From Triplophysa rosa (Eukaryota; Chordata; Actinopteri; Cypriniformes; Nemacheilidae): a stretch of DNA of 64,000 bases. Where the stretch lies: the NCBI RefSeq assembly GCF_024868665.1, contig NC_079904.1, forward strand, positions 24,394,450-24,458,449, read 5' to 3'. Made by a program: the position numbers and the translations under genes. Positions 1 through 13,500 of the stretch are shown in pieces (within the stretch, counting starts at the first letter, position 1; every line of letters begins with the position of its first letter). Under the pieces are notes generated by a model. That model ran no database searches. It saw only the letters and a list, made by a program, of their open reading frames with translations, and was not told the DNA's origin.

Positions 1-206
1 GGTGTGTGCGTGTGTGTATGTGTGTGTCTGTGAGGTGTGTGCGTGTGTGTATGTGTGTGTGTGTGAGGTGTGTGCATGTGTGTGTGTGTGAGGTGTGTGC
101 GTGTGTGTGTGTGTGAGGTGTGTGCGTGTGTGTGTGTGTGAGGTGTGTGCGTGTGTGTGTCTGTGAGGTGTGTGCGTGTGTGTGTGTGTGAGGTGTGTGC
201 GTGTGT
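1..206. repeat. 25-bp GT-rich minisatellite
   Basis: Near-perfect 25-bp units of the form GAGG-(TG)-CG-(TG), recurring at 66, 91, 116, 141 and 166, with variants near position 1. It continues off the window edge. It ends about 6 bp from the exon 24 donor and occupies all visible intron 24. Confidence 0.93.
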
Positions 207-212
207 ACTCAC

Positions 213-356
213 TCTCATTCGTATGAGTCCTGTAGCTTCAGTACATGAGCTGCTCAAGCCGAAGCAGTAGCACTGACTGCAGCCCATTGGATTCCTGTGA
301 CTGAGGCCGAATGATCCCATCTTACAGCGATCACACTTCACACCCTCCACTTTAGC
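213..356 (-). CDS. lama2: lama2 exon 24: last LE before second L4
   Basis: 144 bp, phase 0-0, donor GTGAGTAC. Encodes [36 protein letters not shown] and [10 protein letters not shown]. CSxCYCFG followed by T-A-GLIR is the transition from LE to the second laminin IV domain. The donor is directly followed (sense) by a 25-bp minisatellite; the acceptor is preceded by TG and ATG repeats. Confidence 0.94.
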
Positions 357-3300
357 CTACACACACATTATCATCATCATCATCATCACACACACACACA
401 CACACACACACAGGATTTGGATTTTCTAAAACTTCCTCATATAAGACAATGTCCAGCTTTCCTGTGGCTCAGTGGTTAGAGCGTGGCGCTAGCAGGGCAA
501 AGGTCATGGGTTCCATCCCAGGGATTGCATGTACTCAGATACAAATGTATAGTATCATGCAATGTAAGTCGCTTTGGATAAAAGCATCTGCCAAATGCAC
601 GAATGTAAATGTGTAACCAATTGTTGTTTCGCTCGGCCTTTTTATAGTTCTTGTAGAATTATTGTGGTCATATTTATTTTCATGTAGCATCAATGCTTTA
701 GTGCAGGGGTGTCCAATGTCGGTCCTGGAGGGCCACTGTCCTAAAGAGTTTAGCTCCAACTTGGCTCAACACACCTGTTTGGAAGTTTCTAGTCTGCTTT
801 GTGAGACCTTGATTAGCTGTTCAGGTGCGTTTGATTAGGGTTGAAGCTAAACTTTGCAGGACACCGGCCCTCCAGGACTGACTTTGAACACCCCTGCTTT
901 AGTGTATATTTAGCTCAAGGCATATTGCAAATAAGCGATTATTTAATAATACCTACTATATTGATAATAATTTGATAATATAATAATTGACTGTATATTC
1001 ATTCAACAGTTATCTCAAGGATATCTATAAATGTTGTATAGTGTATGTTATACGACGTGATTGGCTTACGATGGTCATGTGATCGACCCTGAGCGTTACA
1101 CTTTCTCCAGATGTGAAGCCTTTAATCCTACTTTAAAACAATCAAAAATGTGCCATATATTTATCTGCTGATTTCATGAAAGATCAATCGAGTATAAAGC
1201 TAATCAGAGGATTTTTATGACTGATGTGAGGAACAGCATTAAAGCAGCCAAACTCATTCAAAAAGACACTTGAAATAAACTGAGGATGAATAATCTGTAC
1301 CTTACAAGAGCACTGTCCAATTCTGTCTGCACATGCGCAGAGACCTGAAACTGCATCGCAGGTGTCTGCAGACGAGCCGGCCTCCGAACACTGACAGGAG
1401 ATGCATTGTGGGAAATCTCTGTAACCCAGTTTACACTCGTCACATTTCTCACCCATGATCTGTTCACGACACGTACAGCAGCCGGTGTTGATGTTACACT
1501 GCTGCGTGACGGAACCCAACACGCTACAGCCGCACGCCTGCACACAGCAAACACCTCACATTATCAGTCACCGCCACGGATTACAGATCATTTATTAAGA
1601 TCGTCTCATTAGTGTCATCATGTAGTGAAACTAATATTATAGGAATTAAGAAAATCATCGCAAAAGCCTGTGAGCAGAAGATGATTCAGCCCAACATGAC
1701 TTGAGTGTGTGTGAAGTGTGCAGGTGTTCATCAGAAGATGAGAGACAGACAGATGACCCTACCTTACAGCCCGTGGTGATGTCATGACCCCAGTGGTTGG
1801 GTGCACATCTGTCACATCTCTCTCCCACAGTGCTGGGTGGACAGATACACTGCCCTGTGTTTGCATCGCAGTTATTTCCCACATGAGCACACTGGCACGC
1901 TGAGAGAGAGAGAGAGAGAGAGCTGTATGTAACATCCGTGTAAAACACTCTCAAAATCAAGAAGCTGAATCTATGTGCAGATATGAAGTGTCATAACTTC
2001 CAAACTGAGACAAGACAATGACCTGGTTTCACGGATAGGGCTTAGCTAAAGCCAGGACTAGGCCTTAGTTCAATTAGGAGATTTAAGTGGCTTTTATTTA
2101 AATGCATTAGATAAAATATTACTGGAGTGCATCTTGAGACAAAACAATGGCACTGATCTATCTTAAAAGAAGTTATTTTCAGTCTGGTGCTAGTCTTAAG
2201 CCTCGTCTGTGAAACCGGGCAAATGTCTCTTAGACGCTCGAAGAAACCCACCTGCAAATCTACCTGAACAACTCTAAAGACTTTAAAAGAGGGCTCACAC
2301 CAAATATTCATTTGATCAATAAAATCCATGTATGACATTATGTTTGAGGATTTTTACGCAGGTGTCACAGCTCATCTGGTGTCAGTTTGTAGTAATAAAA
2401 GACAGACTCGATGCTGAGAACAGACCTCTGTGAGCTACAGTACACTGCACCTATAGAGTCATCTTCACTCTTTTCAACAACAATGAGCTGATCAGCCTCT
2501 AAAGATTCTCAGACATGTTTGATATAACACATTAAAGGAGTCTAATTAACAAGGTTTTTCTCATGTGATCAAAGTCATTTGTCTTCCTGTTTAATGTGGA
2601 CAGTTCAGCTGAGAGAAATAAAAACCACAGCTTGTTACGACACACGACAAGAGCGTGTCTCTTCATCACAGCGCTGTCTGTGAGAAACATGAGCTCATAA
2701 AGAGATCTAACTTGTGATTCGTCTGTCCTGAAGCACTGCCATTTCATTATTCCACCAAAACATCACATCAGCACTCCGGGGTCAGAGGTCATCATACTCA
2801 CGTGTACAGCCGCCCTCCTGAAAGCTGAAGTGTCCCGGAGCGCAGCGGTCACACTTCTGTCCAGAGACGCCGGGCTGGCAGCGACACTGACCGCTCTCAT
2901 CACAGTCAAAAGACTTTGATCCAAAAGAGTTACAGTGACATGGCACACAACCCTGACCGCCCTGCATGTGTGTGCCCGACTACACAAACAAACAAACAAA
3001 CAAACAAACAAACAACCAACAGACAGACATGATGTGACGTGAGAAAGACACACAGATGTGTTTCATGCTCATGAAGAGAACACAAACCGATATTTCTTTT
3101 TAAGCAAAGACAACAACTTGATTCCAGTCTGGTAACAAGCTGAACTAAAACGATATTATATTTAGTCTAATGTGGACAAACAACAGAAAAGAACAAAAGT
3201 TTGACTTCATCAGGAGTTTCAAGACTTATTTTGTTTAAAGCGTCTTTTTTCATCCAAACCATCTCGCAGTCGAATCTCTAGATTTTCCTGAGACTCAAAC

Positions 3301-3720
3301 TCCTGATCCTGATGTTAGCAGCACAACAGAAACACAGATGTCACACAATCCTGATCACATGCAGTTACTACAAACCCACAACTACACAGCGCGCCTTTAA
3401 ACTGATGCTGAAGATCGTTTCATTTGAATGTTGAGAGATGATACAATATAATCGTATTATATTGTATTGTCATTGTGTTAAATGTCTGTACTAGAAGCTT
3501 CCAACACCAAAGAAAATTCCTTGTGTGTGCAAGCACACTTGGCAATAAAGCTCTTCTGATTCTGATTCTGATTCTGATGATGAATCTGTGGCCGCCGCTG
3601 CCGGCTGATTGACAGCCATCTGTCTGCTGGGAACAGGTGCGCTGTCACCATGACAACCAATGAGAACGCTGTCCTGGCATTTACTGTCAGCGCCACAGCG
3701 TTCATGCCAAACAGATGAAA

Positions 3721-3767
<47 letters not shown>

Positions 3768-6700
3768 CACACACCACGCGGCGTGTGTTTGTTAAAAGCG
3801 CTGCCATCCGCTCAGAGCTGTGAGCCAACATGACAAAACTCTCTTGGAAGAGAACACCGTCTGATGCTTTTTAAAGACTTACAACATGAAAACGTCCCTC
3901 CACGATGACACCACACATGAAAATATCACTGAAACTAAAACTCATCAGGATCACAACCTTTCACCTTATTTAACATTCACAACAGAAACAGTGAATTACT
4001 GTATCAGGCCTTGACATTAAGCATTGTCACGTGGTTTTTCATGTGACATTTCATTTGAAGTGTCAATGTAATTGTTTCAGATCCTGATTGGTCAAGTTTG
4101 CTTATAAGCGTTTTACCTAGTGTCTGCAGGTAACTGACAAAAGACATTAATGTTACATACAGATGGATAAATTAGGGCCATATAATATTTCGTTGACCTA
4201 AATTTGTTTTAATTTTTCTAAGTTCTGTGTATTTCGATTTTTTACTACACAATAGAGGTATATTTGTCCACATAAATTACTGTAGTATACTAAAGTGTTA
4301 TTTACTATAGTAAAAAAAATCTTCGTACGAGTCTTCAAGATACTTTAATTACAGGACTTTTATTTTGACGGGTCGTCTGGAAGACACTTGAGTGTTTGAC
4401 GATAGCTTAGCTTCACTTAACTCAAACAGTAACACCGTGTCTACACCAGACGCGACAGGCGTGACGAGACACTAAAAAATACATTAGAACCCATTATAAT
4501 TTCAAATTTTGTCCACACTGGATGCGGCGCGGCGCGATGCAACAAACCCATTAAGAACAAGCAGGTTGTCATGTCGCGTCGCGCCTGTCGCATCCGGTGT
4601 AGACACGGTGTAAAAAGCAAAATAAATGTTGCGTCTGAAATGGCATACTGTGACAGTACGTAGCGAATTTGAATAAGTATCTACTTATCGGCCGTCAAAA
4701 CATTACGTTCTATATAGTATGAGTGGGTGTAGTATGAATACATTTGGAACACACTGTGTCCGGCATGTTTTATGGTCATGTGACCCATATGCTCTTTGAC
4801 CTATGACGTATTAACAACAATCTACACGTGAGTATTGATGAAAACATCATTTAGTCACGAGAAATTCATTTATTGGCACTTACATTAAAAACGGACGTCC
4901 GCCTTAAAGTTTTCCGCTATATTTATTTGGTTTACTTTTGAAATGTGACCGTTGCTCGGCTCCCGTAGCATCATGGGATAGAGAAGTGTCCATCCGATCC
5001 ACACTCGCCAATCTGTGCGGAAGCAGTAGACCATCCGGGTATCTGAGGTTTCGGACATACTACTCATGACTCATACTCATTTTCGCCTACTATATAGTAT
5101 GGAAGTAGGCGATTTCAGACGCAGTGTAACTCTCAGAGCAACTCAGGAGATGAAGTTCATGTGTTCACATCCTCATACAGTGCAGACGCAGATAAATCCT
5201 CGACCATCACTCGTGTTGTATGTTAAACTGTGCTCCTCATTCACTCAGAACAGCCAGATGACATTTAAACGACAAGATTCTGCGTCCGCATCAGTTATAT
5301 GGACTCAATGCGCTGCGCCATCGATTACTGTCACACACAAACATGCAGCTCTGTCTACTGCACATATTCTTAGCACAGACCAGTATTTTCGTTGCACTGT
5401 TATTATTATTTTAATAATATTATTATATATATATTTTTCAAGTTACTTGTCCGGTCGGGTAAATAAAATTCTCTCTCACAAAACATTGACTTGTCCCGGA
5501 CAAGCATTAATGTCGAGCCCTGTTGTATCTAATAACAATATTGTTGAGATCTCTTCTAAAACCGGAATGGAGACGTTGATGAGATGCTATTTTCCCACTC
5601 ATGCACAAACACACAAGACCTGTGCACCCGTCATGCTGTAGATTTACCCCTGTACCGGGGCGGTAAGCCCCTCGCGGGCAGCCCCCTCTGCTCTCCCATC
5701 TCTGGATGTGCCGGATGGGAACCTGTTGGACGGGTCGGCGGGTCTCCCTGCGGGCGTGAGGCGGGCGCACGAGGTCACACCTGCGGCCCAGGTAACCGGC
5801 GCGACAGATGCACCTGCCCTCAGAATCACAGCGCTGCGACACTGAGCCCCGAAGACTACACTGACACGGCTTACACAACTGAGACTCACTGTCCCACCAA
5901 CAATTGGGCTAAACACACACACGGACGGACGGAGGGACGGACGGGTGATGAGGAGAAAACAAACCAGCAGAGAGACACATTCACCAGAAAACAGAAGGAT
6001 TCAAACAATGAAAAGAGAATCATATTTCATGAAATATAATGAGCGCATGTGTGATATAAAGATGCGTTTCAGAAGCCAGTGAGCTGCTTCACTGTCTACA
6101 CTTTCATCACATCACAATGCAAAGAGACACACACACACACACACAACAATGTTTCTCATGATTTAAGATGTTTGTGGAAGTGAGGACAGTTATTGGGACA
6201 GTGGCTCTTGACTGCACATACAGTATATACGTATGCTCTATAAAGCTGACAATATAAAGTCCTCATGTAAACACTGCTTATATTTAACTTTCTTCAGTTT
6301 ATGAACGGAATTCAATTTCTGTTTGTCCAGTAGAACTGTTACTTGGCTAAACTTAAATGTTAAGTTTACCTTACACAACACATTCAACAAATTGTTGATT
6401 TAATAAAATGAATACACAATCAAATTCAACCTTCTTTTTATTTCATTCAATTATTATACAATAAAATATTAATATAAATCAATATGAAATAAAATAAGTA
6501 AGTTACAGCTTTGGGCCAGGTGTGTGCGTCCAATGAAACGTCTATAAATGTGTCCATGATGCCTAAAAATGCTGTCTAGGTAGTCAGCTCACTAGGTTCT
6601 GGAACAGTAGAATCAGTGTGTGCGTATACCCACCATGCACTCATCACACTGACGTCCAATCACATGATTTCTGCACTGACACTGACCCGTCTCCTGATGA

Positions 6701-9700
6701 CACACCTCAGACATCGATCCGCTCAGGTGACACGCACACGCTGAAACACACACATCCGATAACACAAAAATAAAGAGCAATTATTCTGCATTTAAGAGCT
6801 TGGTGTGTTTCAGTGTTCATTCTAGGGCTGCAGGATTAATCGTGATAACGATTTATGCTTCCCACAATTAACTGAGCATAATCGTTGTGATATTAATGAA
6901 AAGAAAGCACAAAAGGTCAAAAAATCATTGCGAAGCTTGTATCTTTTAAACGGCCAATTTACAGGAAATAAAAAAGCAAAAAAATGTCACTGCATTATTT
7001 TTGTTACGGTTCCCGGTAGACGAAGGTAATCCACAGTGACAATATATTTAATGAAAGCACTCGATACACATAAACAGAAGTCCAAGTAGGCAGTTACAAC
7101 ACAGTAGACAAGACCAAGAACAAATGAAAAAGGCAGTGGCTAAATAGTGTACAAGTGACGGCGATAACAACTAACAGGTGCGTGTTAAACAAACGAGGAA
7201 CAGGTAAGGGATCGTGGCAAAATTAAGTCCAATGGCAAAAACCGTAGAAAACTAAATAGGGAAACAGACGTAAATGTGACAATTTTAAAGGAGTGTTTAT
7301 TTACACTGAGTATAAATATCCCGTCTTGTTGGCAGAGAATACTTGCACTAGCCCCGCCCACCAATGATTGGAATAGAGAAAGTGTAGGAATGACGCGACC
7401 CAGTGGCGTGAGGTGTAACGTCTGTAAAGCGAGGCACAGGAGACTGGGGTTCTAATCCACCTCTCACTGAAAACACTCTATTACCTTTTTCTATCACATT
7501 ACAGATCATAAAGACATTAAAGTTCAAGACTTAAAATTCATTTTTATTCATAAAGTTGAGGTTTAGGGTAAGGTTAGGGGTAGGTGGAGGGCTTTAATAT
7601 CTCAATAAGTTGCCATCATTTTAATATTTTTTATAAATATAATGATTTACACTCTGTTATTATTGCATAATGTTTAATGCACAACAATACTGATGTGCAA
7701 ATAGTAACATTATCTGCCATCATTAGATTAGATTCAACTTTATTGTCATTACACATGTACAAGTACAAGGCAACCTCTGCATTTAACCCATCCAGAGAGT
7801 AGTGAACACACGCACAGCAAGTGGTGACCACACGCACCCCCGGAGCAGTGGGCAGCTATCACTGCAGCTGCCCGGGGAGCAAGTAGGGGTCAGGTGCCTT
7901 GCTCAAGGGCACCTCAGTTGTTACCCCTGGGAATCGAACCGGCAACCTTCTGGTCACGAGTCCGACTCTCTAACCATTAGGCCACAACTGCCCCCTATCA
8001 TTTATAAGAACATAACATCTAACAACTATTTCTATTTAATCCAAAGAAAATACAACTATTTTTGGTTAGTGTAAATGGCATATCGCTAAGAAATGCTGCT
8101 ATTAACATAACCTATTGCTACTAAGTGCATGCAAATAGCCGCTGCCTTATTTTCATACTTTTTTGCAAAACCCACATACAAACATAAAGGGTGACCAATA
8201 GTAATGATTTATAATTAAAAAAAACACTGAATGTTTCACAAAATGTTTAGTGATGGAGTGTTTAGATCAGGGGTCTTCAGCTACTTTTCTTAGAGGGCCA
8301 GATTCCAAAAGTATAAATAGAATGCAGGCCAGTTTTTACCATATTCTCATTTCTTCTGTTATCTTGTATTTATGTTATTTATTGCATTTTGTTCATTTTA
8401 TACGTTACTGATAGGTCATATATTAAAACATGCATACAAACATTGCATCCGGTATTTGTGCCTTTTCATGATATTTAATTCAGAGGGATATTGTCTTTTT
8501 CATTTAATTTTATATTCCTTGTAGCGTTAGTTTACTCAAAAATAAAATTGCTGTTCATTTATTCACCACCAGTCTATCCAAGATGTGGTTGGCATTGTTT
8601 TTTCAAGTAGATAGTCTATTTATGAAGAATTAATGAAAGTCAAAAACGCTAATACATTCAGCACAAAAGTCATCACTGCCCCTTTACGTCAAACTGGCGT
8701 ATTCTAAAGCGAATCAATTGATCTGTGCAAGAAACTGAGCGCTATTATCGCTTCGGGTGAATTCCAATCGCATTCATGTGTAGAAGGGCAGATCCTTTGT
8801 AGTGCGAGTTCTGGAGGGAGATGAACAGCTGTTTTTTTTGCAAATTTGGCCGTTTAAATCATACATAATGAACGCAGTAATAAAAACAGTTCACGTGGTG
8901 TACGTGTACCCTTCCTGCAGTTACTTTTAAGGGCACAAGACATGTTCTGGACATGACCTATCACGTGCGCAAACCGACTGCCTGTGGCTGTGGATAACGT
9001 TGTAAATAATTACGTTTCTTGGACAGACCGATCGAATCACTTTAGAAGACGTCAATCGTTACGAGCCGCGGGAAATACTTTTGTATTGAATGTAGCAGCG
9101 TTTGGGACTTTCAAAGATGTGGCGTCTCAGGACGGACATTTCTCAAAGCACACCGTTGTTAAATGTTTAAGGCGGGCCAGGTAAAGATGATTGAACACTT
9201 GACTAGCCCTGGTTTACATGACTGACTGCGTGCTTTGACGTACGGTGTTGAAGAAGTTCAATGGCAGCAGATTATAACATATTCATTGGCTGTAAAGTAT
9301 AGGCCTAATAAACATGCTGAAGTGAAAATTAAAACTGAAGTTCTGAACTGACAAAATAATAAAACATAAAAAATTTTGAGCAAAATAATCGTGATGATCG
9401 TTTTACCCCTGATCGTGCAGTTTTATAGTTTATGCGGTAGCTCACAGACGTCTTTAAATAAGTTTCTGTCTGTTTTAACAGTAACAGTAACAGTAATCAT
9501 ATCAGTCATTTTATTTCCATGCGGTGTTCAGAAATGTTTGGCAAAGCTTTCAGAACGCCCCTCCTGGTGTTTGGAAACGCAGTGATTTCATTCATCTCAA
9601 GTTCATCACTACAGAATGAATGAATGAATGTCAATTTCATATTCCAGACTGAGGTGTTTTGGGGTTCGTGTGGGATTGATTGGATAGCCGGCCCATAATG

Positions 9701-10526
9701 CACCACTGTATGCTGTTACAAAAGCTTTTCTTTCACATGTAGGTCATGAAAACGTGTGTGTCTCCCACTGAGCTGTGTGTCCCGTGTTACACTGTTCTGC
9801 TCTCAAACCCCAACAGAAAGAAAGAAAGACCTGAGACAGCGGCACGATCTTCTTTCATCAAATAAAAAGATGTTTTGATGGATAACAACCGGAAGCGCAT
9901 TGGAAAACTTTCATAACGCAGACACTGCAGACGTCAATACAGTGCTCTCTGAGCGTGATGTCATCAGTTCAACTAGCACCTTGTTCTGAATACAGACGGA
10001 ATATAAACCCATAAACAAATACAACTAACCACATAATCACACATATCCTGTAAAGAATAAATGTGCTCATCAACTTCTGCATGTGATCAAACTCATCACA
10101 TCTGACTTAAAAAACCACCCAAAACATCTCTCTCTATATAATATAAACCTGTGACTCTTTACATCTGCATTTCATTAATATGACCGAACAATGTGAGCAC
10201 AATATCAAGTGTTTAAAACATTACTCTTGTACAGTGTGTGTGAATATTAATGTCATTTGATTTCTAGCAGCTTTATAAGCAACATCTGAAAACATCAAAT
10301 CTTCATCTTTTCATTCTTCAGTCTCGACTAAGTGAATATGATAAACATGTTTTGAGCTCGCCTCTAGCGTGTATAATAACTCAAATTAAAAATAAGGGAG
10401 ATTATTCAATGTCCCATGACTCCTTTACATGCAGATCAGTACACAAAACACGGCCACTCTCTAACCTACTTAAACACACCGCTGCAGGCCATCTCAATAC
10501 AATCAAATATGCTTTACACATGCGCA

Positions 10527-10576
<50 letters not shown>

Positions 10577-13500
10577 CTGGATGAGGGCAGCACAGATGGT
10601 GTTGAGGAGAATCTGTCGGTGATGTCCTTGAGGGTCGAGAGCCCACAGAACCAACCTGCTCTCTCTCTCTCTCTCTCTTTACACACCCCCATCTGTCATA
10701 CTGGCTGTGTCAAACAACATCATTTTATTTCTGCAAAAAACAAACTCTTATAATGACTGACAAACGTTGTGTCTCTGAGTCTTTGTAGTGTCTCTCCTTT
10801 ACTGACAAGGTTTACAACAAATTCTTATTCTGGATTGATGTTTTGGTGTTTAATCTCGTTCTGTCAGGACCACTGTCGTCAAATATTTCAACAATAGCAT
10901 ATATTTCAAGTTGGTGGAATGAAAGTGTTCTGGGCGAACTCTCTGCGTGGACAGAGCGGGAGCGCATCGATGGAGAACCAGAACAGCTCACGATGTGTAA
11001 CAGGATTCAATGAAATGATCTGACAGACGCAGCAGATATGGAGGAGACGGGGATGGAGGTGGGCACGATTGAGCAGCTGATAAGGAGCAGAGAAAGGAAA
11101 CTTAGTGTGTGTTGTGTGATTATTGATTAACATTGATTAGCTGCATCTGATGTGATCGGCTGACGCAAGCTTGACTCACGTGCAGTGGCGCCCCCAGGAT
11201 TTTTTTTAGGGGGTGGCACAAAGGGGCCAGTACAAATCTTAGGGTGGCACATTTAAAAAAATGTATTATGCCTGAATCTAATGCACATGTGTCAAATACA
11301 AGGCCCGCGGGCCAAATCCGGCCCGCCCCCTCATTTTATGTGGCCCGCGAGAGCTTACAAATTATTGTACTGTTATTATACATTTTATGTCCAAGACCTG
11401 AAAATGCAACTCAACTTTATTACCTGCGCGATGACGACATCTAGCCAGTAGGTGGCAGTGTCCGTATATATCGCAGAAATAAGCCCGTCCAGTGCGATCA
11501 GGTTGTTTCTTGTTTCACACTGGAGGGGCTTATTTCGCGATAACAGCCGGCTGCTTGTACATTATCCCGCTTATTACATGGGATACTTGCCACATGAGAA
11601 AAAAACTGGACATGAAATGTGAATTTGTAATATTGTATTAGCTCATTTTTACTGAATGCAGACCTAACAGGAAAAGCTGTTTACTTTCGGTTTTAAGGTA
11701 AGAAACAACGTCCAAATGTCATGAACATTCAATTTGGTTTAATAATTTGTAAATATAATGTCATATATTTTATTAAAAGACACATTTATATTTAATTTGT
11801 CAAAAAAACCTGTCAAAATGATTTGTTGCGTCCGGGTTACCCTGTGTTATTAGTTTTGAGAGGTTATCTGGGAATAACGAACCTGCAAATGTCGCGACTG
11901 GCCAATCAGAATCAAGCATTCCAACCAGCCGTGTAATAAGTGAGTGATATGATATATACATATTAATTAGATTACATCGTGTCAAACAAGGAAAAATTGA
12001 TGCAGAGGGGAGGCTATTTCAAGAGGGATGGAAAGCAAATACATGTTTGTGCTTAATGGAAACAAGCCGGTGTGTCGTCTTTGCCAGGAGGCCATCCCTG
12101 TTAAAAAAACAGCATATGCTGGTTTGGTATGTTTTGATGCTGGTTTAGCTGGTCTTTAGCTGGTCATGTGCTGGTCCATAGCTGGTTTAAGCTGGTCCAA
12201 CCAGCATCAAAACATACCTAACCCAGCTTATACTGTTTTTTTCAACAGGGGTGGCTGTGCTCAAAGAATACAGTACAATTTACATCGGCACTTCGAAACC
12301 AAACACGGAGCAAAGTATGCTAACCTTAGCCACCAAGAAAAGCAACAAAAGGTACAAGACTTGAAAAAAACTTACATTTTTGGCAGAATTTGTTTGCAAA
12401 TGCTTCTGCAAAAAGTGATGCAGCCGTGAAAGCCAGCTTTATTGTGGCTGAAGAAATCGCCCGAGTTACCAAGTGTTTTTCAGAAGGTACATTTTTAAAG
12501 CAGTGTATGCTGAAGATATGTGAGCAAGTGTGCCCTGACCACAAAGGCCTTTAAAAATGTTAGCTTGTCAAGAAACACTATGCAGACCGACTATGTGTTC
12601 ATACAGAAACATATCTTTTATTTTTTTAAATAAACTGTACAATAGTTGTACACTTGAATACACTTTATTTTACTGGTCTTTTACTGTCAAAACTAGGTAT
12701 TAATTGAGTTATTACCAAAAGGAGTAATTAATTGCAGATGTAATTATGCAGTGTGATAAAAGAGTGGATACATTTATATAGTCTTACAGTTACAACCGGC
12801 CCTTTGAGAGCAACCATAATACTGATGTGGCCCGGGATGAAATCGAGTTTGACACCCCTGATCTAATGGTTAAGAGTTTTGGCATTGCCATTAATACTAC
12901 TGGGATCATATAAAGTTATTACTAGTCTTACGATTTAATTTCTAATTTAATTTACTAATATTTTCAGTGTTTAATCGATACATGCTAATTCGCTAACTGT
13001 TCTACATATATTTGACTAAAAAAAAATATGATAGTAATACATGCCAAAAACTGCAAATCCAACAATTTAAAGATCAGCTGATGGAGTAATGTATTAACCA
13101 AACATGTATAGTGATCGATCAAAATGCAAGTATGAGCAGCAGAATAATTCAAATCCAATGCCTTAGCGACTAGCTTAATCTCAGTTAGCCAAACCCGTAT
13201 TAGAGTTTGATACAATAAGTTTTATCATACAATAAACCACGTTTTACTTACTAGTTTGTGAGTTTCGTCTCCAACCCTCTACCCCTTTCATGCGTGCTGA
13301 CTGAACAGGAGCAAACATGACGTCGCGTGCGTGGTACTGCGGCTGCCGTGCGCATATTAGTCGCGGTTTCGCAGGTTAAACGAGAGAGGAGGGGTTGAGA
13401 TCGTATTCTACATAACACATTATACAAGTTATTTTTTTACATAGTGCTTCGATAATGTACATTTTAATTAATAAATATTAATACTATTATTCTAATCTAA

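Larger units (their letters stand above)
357..1300. other. lama2 intron 23
   Basis: Holds a (TG)n/(ATG)n tract beside exon 24, a tRNA-derived SINE, and a hAT-type MITE (listed separately). The remainder, 905-1300, is AT-rich with no recognisable feature. Confidence 0.8.
2980..6633. other. lama2 intron 20
   Basis: Holds a LINE-type tail, a CA array at 3724-3773, two inverted-repeat elements, the orphan LE-like segment and part of a dispersed repeat near 6310-6550. The stretches 3019-3480, 3780-4430 and 5123-5640 show no convincing gene. Confidence 0.75.
11284..12860. mobile_element. nested hAT element with transposase relic
   Basis: Starts CACATGTGTCAAA and ends TTTGACACCCCTG. Perfect 8-bp duplication ATCTAATG at 11276-11283 and 12861-12868. 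It carries the start of a BED-type transposase (separate entry), a foldback repeat near 11478-11938 and a small MITE at about 12097-12246. Confidence 0.9.

Noticed and set aside
1258..1554. Alternative minus frame across exon 23.
   Set aside because: Shadow frame of exon 23; the 1301-1537 frame alone matches LE modules and splice phases.
5584..6039. A 151-codon plus-strand frame over the GC-rich segment.
   Set aside because: Antisense to the LE-like segment, with low-complexity composition and no recognisable domain.
7925..7997. Possible tRNA gene on the minus strand.
   Set aside because: It is the tRNA-like head of a SINE with a long retroposon tail and degenerate arms.
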